Program-made: the position numbers and the translations under genes
Origin: a bacterium ADurb.Bin374
Lineage (GTDB): Bacteria > Riflebacteria > Ozemobacteria > Ozemobacterales > Ozemobacteraceae
NCBI GenBank assembly: GCA_002068715.1
Contig: MWAR01000545.1
Coordinates: 1 to 8,748 of the forward strand
Length of the DNA: 8,748 nt
Direction of reading: 5' to 3'
In this document: in pieces, positions 4,953 to 8,748 of the stretch
Numbering within the stretch: position 1 is the stretch's first letter
How the letters are laid out: each line of letters opens with the position of its first letter
Notes under the pieces: model-generated
Database searches by the model: none
Told to the model about the DNA's origin: nothing
The model's input: only the letters and a program-made list of their open reading frames with translations

Positions 4953-6296
4953 ATGTTTCAGAATCTCTCAGGCAAGCTGGCCGCTGTCTTCGAGCGGCTG
5001 CGCCGTTCCGGCAAGCTTACCGAGGCCGATATCGATGCTGCCCTGAGCGAGGTCAAGATGGCCCTGCTCGAGGCGGATGTGAACTTCCGCGTGGTGAAGC
5101 AGTTCACCAAACGCGTGAAGGAAAAAGCCGTCGGTGCCGAGATCTTCAAGAGCCTCACCCCGACCCAGCAGGTCGTGAAGATCGTCATGGACGAACTGAT
5201 CGTTCTGCTCGGAGGCGAACGTGCCAAGCTGACGGTCGCCCCGCAGAAGCCCACGGTCATCCTGATGGCCGGCCTCCAGGGCTCAGGCAAGACGACGACC
5301 TGCTCCAAGTTGGCCCTGCATCTCCGGAAAAACGACCGCAAGTCGCCCCTGCTCGTCGCCTGCGATGTGTACCGTCCGGCCGCCGTGAAACAGCTCGAAG
5401 TGCTGGGTGCGCAGCTCGACGTCCCGGTGTTCACGATGCCCAGCGGAACGCGACCGGTCGAGATCGCCCGCGCCGCGATCGAACATGCCCGTGACAAAGA
5501 TCTCGATACCGTCATCATCGACACCGCCGGCCGGCTCCATATCGACGACGAGATGATGAACGAGGTCCGCGAGCTGAAAGAGGTGACCAAGCCGCACGAG
5601 ATCCTGCTCGTGGTCGACGCCATGACCGGCCAGGACGCCGTCAACAGCGCCAAGAGCTTCAACGATCTGCTCGAGTTGACCGGCATCATCCTCACCAAGC
5701 TCGACGGCGACGCCCGCGGCGGCGCAGCCCTCTCGATCCGCGAAGTGACGGGAAAGCCGATCAAATTCGTCGGCATCGGCGAGAAGTCGTCGGCCCTCGA
5801 GCCGTTCCATCCCGACCGCATGGCCCAGCGCATCCTCGGCATGGGCGATGTGATGACGCTCATCGAGAAGGCCCAGGCCACGATGGACGAAGAGAAAATG
5901 AAGGACATGGAACGACGGCTTCGCGAGGCCGAGTTCAACTTCAACGATTTTCTCGACCAGCTGAACCAGATCAAGCGCATGGGGCCGCTCAGCCAGCTCC
6001 TGTCGATGATTCCCGGCTTCTCGTCGGTGCCGGGGCTCGATCAGCTCTCGTTCGACGACAAGAACTTCAAACGTTTCGAGGCGATCATCCACTCGATGAC
6101 CCCCGAGGAGCGCTCGTTTCCCGACATGATCGACGGAAGCCGTCGCAAGCGCATCTCAGTCGGTAGCGGCAACGACATTCAAAGTGTGAACGCGCTTCTG
6201 AAGCAGTTTTCCCAGATGCGCCAGATGATGAAGAGCCTCGGAGCCATGGGCAAGAAAAGCTCGCGGCTTTCGAAGTTCTTTGGCGGCAGAATGTAA
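4953..6296 (+). CDS. ffh: Signal recognition particle protein Ffh (SRP54 GTPase)
   Basis: A 447-residue protein, the usual Ffh length. It binds SRP RNA and hydrophobic signal sequences on nascent chains and, with GTP and the receptor FtsY, delivers ribosomes to the membrane translocon. The helical N domain (about 1-90) has ALLEADVNFRVV. The G domain has the P-loop G107-LQGSGKTT, DVYRPAA (138-144), DTAGRL (190-195), TKLDGDARGG (248-257) and GIGEKS. The methionine-rich M domain follows, with MGPLSQLLSMIPG from residue 343 and the RNA-binding GSRRKR at 395-400, ending in a Met-rich FSQMRQMMKSLG helix and a short basic tail. All key motifs are intact. GAGG lies 8 bases before the ATG, and it is the first gene after the promoter at 4877-4905. 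The rpsP start follows 63 bases later. Confidence 0.98.
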   Translation: MFQNLSGKLAAVFERLRRSGKLTEADIDAALSEVKMALLEADVNFRVVKQFTKRVKEKAVGAEIFKSLTPTQQVVKIVMDELIVLLGGERAKLTVAPQKPTVILMAGLQGSGKTTTCSKLALHLRKNDRKSPLLVACDVYRPAAVKQLEVLGAQLDVPVFTMPSGTRPVEIARAAIEHARDKDLDTVIIDTAGRLHIDDEMMNEVRELKEVTKPHEILLVVDAMTGQDAVNSAKSFNDLLELTGIILTKLDGDARGGAALSIREVTGKPIKFVGIGEKSSALEPFHPDRMAQRILGMGDVMTLIEKAQATMDEEKMKDMERRLREAEFNFNDFLDQLNQIKRMGPLSQLLSMIPGFSSVPGLDQLSFDDKNFKRFEAIIHSMTPEERSFPDMIDGSRRKRISVGSGNDIQSVNALLKQFSQMRQMMKSLGAMGKKSSRLSKFFGGRM

Positions 6297-6315
6297 CAGA
6301 TATTGGAACACGCCG

Positions 6316-6331
6316 GCCGGGAATGCCCGGC
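6316..6331 (+). other. Intercistronic hairpin between ffh and rpsP
   Basis: A perfect 6-bp stem GCCGGG/CCCGGC with a 4-base AATG loop, 20 bases after the ffh stop and 13 bases before the rpsP Shine-Dalgarno site. There is no T run, so it is not a terminator. A processing or stability element is possible. Confidence 0.4.
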
Positions 6332-6359
6332 AGGAACGATCGAAAAGGAGTACATACGC

Positions 6360-6668
6360 ATGTCAGTCACTATCCGCCTCAAAATGCTGGGCACCAAGAA
6401 CCGGCCCTGCTACCGCGTCGTCGCTCTCGACAGCCGCAAGACCCGCGATGGAAAGAGCCTCGAGAACCTCGGCCACTACAATCCGCTTGCCCAGCCGGCT
6501 CACATCCTCCTCAACGAAGAGAGAGTGATGGAGTATCTCAAAGTCGGCGCCCAGCCGTCTGAGACCGTCCGCGCTCTTCTCCGCCAGAAGGGTATCCGCC
6601 AGAACCAGATCTCCGAGAACGGCAAGACCCGGCGCTCTTCATCTGACAAAGGAGCGTGTCCGACGTGA
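6360..6668 (+). CDS. rpsP: 30S ribosomal protein bS16
   Basis: A 102-residue bS16, part of the 30S body, where it stabilises 16S rRNA folding during assembly. The N-terminus SVTIRLKMLGTKNRPCYRVV is the family signature, followed by DSRKTRDGKSLENLGHYNP and a helix EERVMEYLKVGAQPSETV. The ATG at 6360 has AAAGGAG ending 9 bases upstream; a longer frame from a TTG at 6303 would add 19 non-family residues. The C-terminal 24 or so residues (RQNQISENGKTRRSSS onward) are a basic, probably disordered tail, making it longer than the 82-residue E. coli protein. The gene end overlaps the khpA start by four bases (GTGA), implying translational coupling. Confidence 0.97.
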   Translation: MSVTIRLKMLGTKNRPCYRVVALDSRKTRDGKSLENLGHYNPLAQPAHILLNEERVMEYLKVGAQPSETVRALLRQKGIRQNQISENGKTRRSSSDKGACPT

Positions 6669-6907
6669 CTCACGATTCGGCCCAGGCACTGATTCACGAC
6701 CTCGTCTCCGCCCTCGTCGAGCACCCTGACGAAGTGAACGTCAAGGCGATCGAAGGCGACGGAACGGTGGTTTACGAGGTCCAGGTCCACCCCGAAGACA
6801 ACGGAAAAGTCATCGGGAAGAAGGGCCGGACCATCAACTCGCTGCGCACGATCCTGAGAGCGGCTTCGCTCCCGGGCGAGCGGCGCGTCATGATGGAACT
6901 GGTCTGA
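6665..6907 (+). CDS. khpA: KH-domain RNA-binding protein KhpA
   Basis: An 80-residue single KH-domain protein, the normal KhpA size. KhpA pairs with KhpB (Jag/EloR) as a small-RNA and mRNA binding factor tied to cell elongation in some Gram-positives; here only KhpA is in view. The GXXG loop is intact as G51-K-K-G54 in KVIGKKGRTINSLRTILRAA. I start it at the GTG at 6665, which overlaps the rpsP stop as GTGA and lies about 10 bases after AAAGGAG (6648-6654). An in-frame GTG at 6656 would add three residues but sits only one base from that site. The stop is two bases before the rimM ATG. Its place between rpsP and rimM is the usual one for this gene. Confidence 0.93.
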   Translation: MTHDSAQALIHDLVSALVEHPDEVNVKAIEGDGTVVYEVQVHPEDNGKVIGKKGRTINSLRTILRAASLPGERRVMMELV

Positions 6908-6909
6908 CC

Positions 6910-7491
6910 ATGGCGAAAATTCTGGTTTCCGCAGCCGAGACGGCGGCCGATTCCCCCGTGGGAAACGCCGGCCCGGTCGTCATCGCCCGTCTCGTGAAGG
7001 CCGTCGGTCTTCAGGGCTGGGTGCGGATAACCATGAATACCGACAACCCCGAGCGCTTCGCTCCCGGGGTCGAGCTGAGCCTGCGCCGACAGGGCCAGCC
7101 GATCGTCCGCCTGACGGTCGTCGACTGGCGCCAGACCTCGTCGCCAGAGCAGATCGACCTGATGTTCGAAGGCATTGAAGACATGGACACCGCCCGCACG
7201 CTGATGCCGGGCGAGTTCGTGATCGACCGGGCCGACCGCGTTCCTCCGCCTCCGGGCGCCTTCTACCCCGACGAACTCGAAGGCATGAAGGTTGTCGGAC
7301 CGCAGGGCGACGAAGAGGGCGTGGTCGAAAGCCTGGTCAGCGAGGTGCCTTCGCCGTATCTCGTCGTGCGCTCGCCGCGTGCCGGCGAGGTGTTCGTGCC
7401 CTACCGGCGCGCGAACTTCGTCTCGATCGACCGCGAGACCCGCACGATCCGCCTGACCGAGCCGCTCGATCGGCACATTCCGGTGGACTGA
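6910..7491 (+). CDS. rimM: 16S rRNA processing/ribosome maturation factor RimM
   Basis: A 193-residue RimM, which binds uS19 and helps mature the 3' (head) domain of the 30S subunit. An extra 20 or so N-terminal residues precede the RimM N-domain (VVIARLVKAVGLQGWVRI at 23-40, then TDNPERF at 44-50). A linker leads to the PRC-barrel domain from about 116 (FYPDELEGMKVV), ending with YLVV, VFVPYRRANF and the final strand TIRLTEPL. I see no strong Shine-Dalgarno site before the ATG. It starts two bases after the khpA stop, so translation probably depends on ribosomes finishing khpA. Because the extra N-terminal residues are unsupported by an RBS, a later start cannot be excluded. trmD follows after 13 bases. 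Confidence 0.95.
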   Translation: MAKILVSAAETAADSPVGNAGPVVIARLVKAVGLQGWVRITMNTDNPERFAPGVELSLRRQGQPIVRLTVVDWRQTSSPEQIDLMFEGIEDMDTARTLMPGEFVIDRADRVPPPPGAFYPDELEGMKVVGPQGDEEGVVESLVSEVPSPYLVVRSPRAGEVFVPYRRANFVSIDRETRTIRLTEPLDRHIPVD

Positions 7492-7504
7492 CGAAGGAGC
7501 GCAT

Positions 7505-8272
7505 GTGAAGATCGATATCATCACCCTCCTGCCGGGCATCTTCGACCGCGTTTTCGACGAAAGCGTGCTCGGGGCCGCGCGGCGCCAGGGTCTTATAGAT
7601 ATCGATATACATTCGTTCCGCGAATACGGCGACGGCCGTCACAAGACGGTCGACGACACGGCGTTCGGCGGCGGACCGGGCATGGTCCTCAAGCCGGGGC
7701 CTCTGACGAGCTGCATTCGTGATGTGCGGCGCGCCGGCCCTCCGGCGGCAGTCATCGGTCTGACGCCCCAGGGCGTTCCGCTGACCCAGCAGCTCGTCCG
7801 CGAGCTCGCGGGATGCCCGCGGCTCGTCCTCGTCTGCGGCCGGTATGAAGGCTTCGACGAGCGTATCAGGCCCGAGTTCGACCTGCAGGTCTCGGTCGGG
7901 GACTACGTGCTGACGGGAGGCGAAATCGCCGCGATGGCGCTCGTCGATGCCGTCTCGCGCATGATTCCCGGCACCGTCGGCAGGCAGGAATCCGTCGAAC
8001 AGGATTCGTTCTACACCGGTGTTCTCGATCACCCCCAGTACACGCGCCCCTCCGCCTGGGAAGGGCGGGGCGTGCCGGCGACGCTCATGGAAGGCCATCA
8101 CGAGCGCATCGTCGAGTGGCGTCGCGGCCAGGCCCTGCTGACGACGGCCATCAGGCGTCCCGATGTCCTCTCTTCCCGGGAAATCACGCGAGAAGACCGT
8201 GAGGCCCTCCAGGCGGCGATCGCCGCCGGCGCGGCCGTCCGGACGCCTCTCGCCGCAACAACGACCCCCTGA
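7505..8272 (+). CDS. trmD: tRNA (guanine-37-N1)-methyltransferase TrmD
   Basis: A 255-residue TrmD, a SPOUT-class (knotted) homodimer that uses S-adenosylmethionine to make m1G37 in tRNAs reading from G36, which prevents +1 frameshifting. Motifs: MKIDIITLLPGIF at the N-terminus, DDTAFGGGPGMVLKP (50-64), the cofactor-knot sequence LVCGRYEGFDERI (109-121), VSVGDYVLTGGEIAAM, and EQDSF with D167 matching the catalytic Asp169 of E. coli, followed by LDHPQYTRP and LMEGHHERIVEWR. The GTG start has AAGGAG five bases upstream; the overlapping ATG at 7503 reads straight into TGA and cannot be used. The last 20 or so residues are an Ala/Thr-rich tail beyond the family core. All expected residues are present. 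Confidence 0.98.
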   Translation: MKIDIITLLPGIFDRVFDESVLGAARRQGLIDIDIHSFREYGDGRHKTVDDTAFGGGPGMVLKPGPLTSCIRDVRRAGPPAAVIGLTPQGVPLTQQLVRELAGCPRLVLVCGRYEGFDERIRPEFDLQVSVGDYVLTGGEIAAMALVDAVSRMIPGTVGRQESVEQDSFYTGVLDHPQYTRPSAWEGRGVPATLMEGHHERIVEWRRGQALLTTAIRRPDVLSSREITREDREALQAAIAAGAAVRTPLAATTTP

Positions 8273-8287
8273 ACCGGGAACCGGTTC
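8271..8287 (+). other. Intercistronic hairpin between trmD and rplS
   Basis: A perfect 7-bp stem GAACCGG/CCGGTTC with a 3-base GAA loop, overlapping the trmD stop codon and ending 13 bases before the rplS Shine-Dalgarno site AAGGAG. No T run follows, so termination is unlikely. It may affect trmD/rplS balance or mRNA stability. Confidence 0.45.
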
Positions 8288-8313
8288 ATCCAATATCCTG
8301 AAGGAGCATACGC

Positions 8314-8748
8314 ATGAATCCCACTATCGAAAGCGTCGAACGCGGCTACATGAAGAACCGCCAGAGCGTTCCGGAGTTCGTTCCGGGCGACACGCTGCGC
8401 ATCGCCATCAAGGTTCGCGAAGGTGACAAGGAACGCCTCCAGGCGTTCGAAGGCGTCGTGATCTCCCGCCGCTATGCCGGCCTCCGCGAGAACTACCCGG
8501 TGCCCGAGGCGGCCGGACTGGGCGTGCACCTCACCATTGACCTCGGCGGGCAGGCCAAATTTGGGCCCGATGTGCAGTGGGTCGGGTCGGCCGACGACCT
8601 GGTGGTCGATCCGTCGCGCGGCGACGCCTTCTACGCCGAGGTGCGCAAGTACTGGCCGGCCTTGGCGGACGGCGCGCTGGCGCCGGGCTACGCCGGCATC
8701 CGGCCCAAGATCAGCGGGCCCGGCGAGGCTGCCGCGGACTTCCTGATC
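8314..8748 (+). CDS. rplS: Chimeric ORF: N-terminal bL19 (50S ribosomal protein L19) running into an FAD oxidoreductase fragment (partial)
   Basis: The ATG at 8314 has AAGGAG seven bases upstream and stands where rplS belongs after trmD. Codons 1-60 are typical bL19: [29 protein letters not shown] and AGLREN, which normally continues into TVR...GVGVER. Instead, from about codon 61 (8494) the frame reads [25 protein letters not shown] and [14 protein letters not shown], which is the C-terminal part of FAD-dependent oxidoreductases of the L-2-hydroxyglutarate dehydrogenase type. The bL19 C-terminal half, needed for its place at the subunit interface, is missing. The frame stays open to the window end (145 codons, no stop). 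The most likely reading is an assembly join; the bL19 half is certain, its continuation is not. Confidence 0.8.
   Translation, partial: MNPTIESVERGYMKNRQSVPEFVPGDTLRIAIKVREGDKERLQAFEGVVISRRYAGLRENYPVPEAAGLGVHLTIDLGGQAKFGPDVQWVGSADDLVVDPSRGDAFYAEVRKYWPALADGALAPGYAGIRPKISGPGEAAADFLI
8494..8748 (+). other. Foreign segment: C-terminal part of a DAO-type FAD-dependent oxidoreductase
   Basis: About 85 residues match the substrate-side region of the L2HGDH/LhgO-like branch of the DAO superfamily, which oxidises 2-hydroxy acids with FAD; the YPVP, LGVHLT and [10 protein letters not shown] blocks are the recognisable parts. The FAD-binding N-terminus is absent, and the fragment has no start of its own. 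G+C is about 73% (184 of 252 bases from 8497) against about 61% for the preceding 183 bases of rplS. The residue pattern looks proteobacterial to me, an impression rather than a search result. Confidence 0.72.

Noticed and set aside
4958..5980. 340-codon minus-strand frame opposite ffh
   Set aside because: It mirrors codon bias of the certain ffh gene; its Ser/Arg-rich product has no family features.
6303..6359. 19-residue N-terminal extension of bS16 from TTG
   Set aside because: The family N-terminus begins at 6360, and AAAGGAG at 6344-6350 is positioned for that start.
7337..8293. 318-codon minus-strand frame opposite trmD and rimM
   Set aside because: It lies antisense to two unmistakable genes, and its Arg/Asp-rich product is typical of an antisense frame in GC-rich DNA.

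Overview
This is a bacterial chromosomal segment of moderately high G+C, with strong Shine-Dalgarno sites (AAAGGAG type) and four promoter matches of the housekeeping sigma-70 kind, three of them with hexamers spaced by exactly 17 bp and close to consensus. The gene order ffh-rpsP-khpA-rimM-trmD-rplS is a conserved bacterial translation cluster. With ffh and a KH gene inside it, it resembles Gram-positive and several deep-branching lineages more than enterobacteria. I cannot name a phylum from the sequence alone; the flanking genes look like those of a poorly characterised environmental lineage (inference).

Layout. Positions 1-3399 read on the minus strand. Two galT-type nucleotidyltransferase paralogs lie in tandem (3399-2329 and 2325-1327) and are probably co-transcribed from a strong promoter at 3463-3435. 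Next come a small secreted SH3-like protein (1239-850) and a membrane-anchored protein that runs off the left edge (828-1). Divergently, 3619-4185 encodes an unfamiliar small basic protein with a cysteine/histidine cluster and a winged-helix-like segment, with its own promoter and a textbook terminator. Tail to tail with it is a minus-strand gene (4712-4350) for an extraordinarily acidic protein, three-quarters Asp/Glu, also with its own promoter and terminator, and with an inverted repeat across its -10 box. From 4877 rightward a strong promoter drives ffh, rpsP, khpA, rimM, trmD and the start of rplS.

How the genes work together. The rightward cluster joins co-translational protein targeting (Ffh) to ribosome assembly and tRNA modification (bS16, KhpA, RimM, TrmD, bL19), with tight gaps, one GTGA stop/start overlap and two small intercistronic hairpins placed just before the two ribosomal protein genes. 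The galT pair suggests sugar-nucleotide interconversion, but the second copy has His where the family has its diagnostic Gln (HAHSH instead of HPHSQ), so its chemistry may differ.

The right edge is anomalous. After about 61 codons of bL19 the open frame turns, without a stop, into the C-terminal part of an FAD-dependent oxidoreductase of the L-2-hydroxyglutarate dehydrogenase type, with G+C rising from about 61% to 73%. This is most easily read as an assembly chimera at about 8494-8500, although a real rearrangement is not excluded. No tRNA, rRNA, CRISPR array or insertion sequence was seen.
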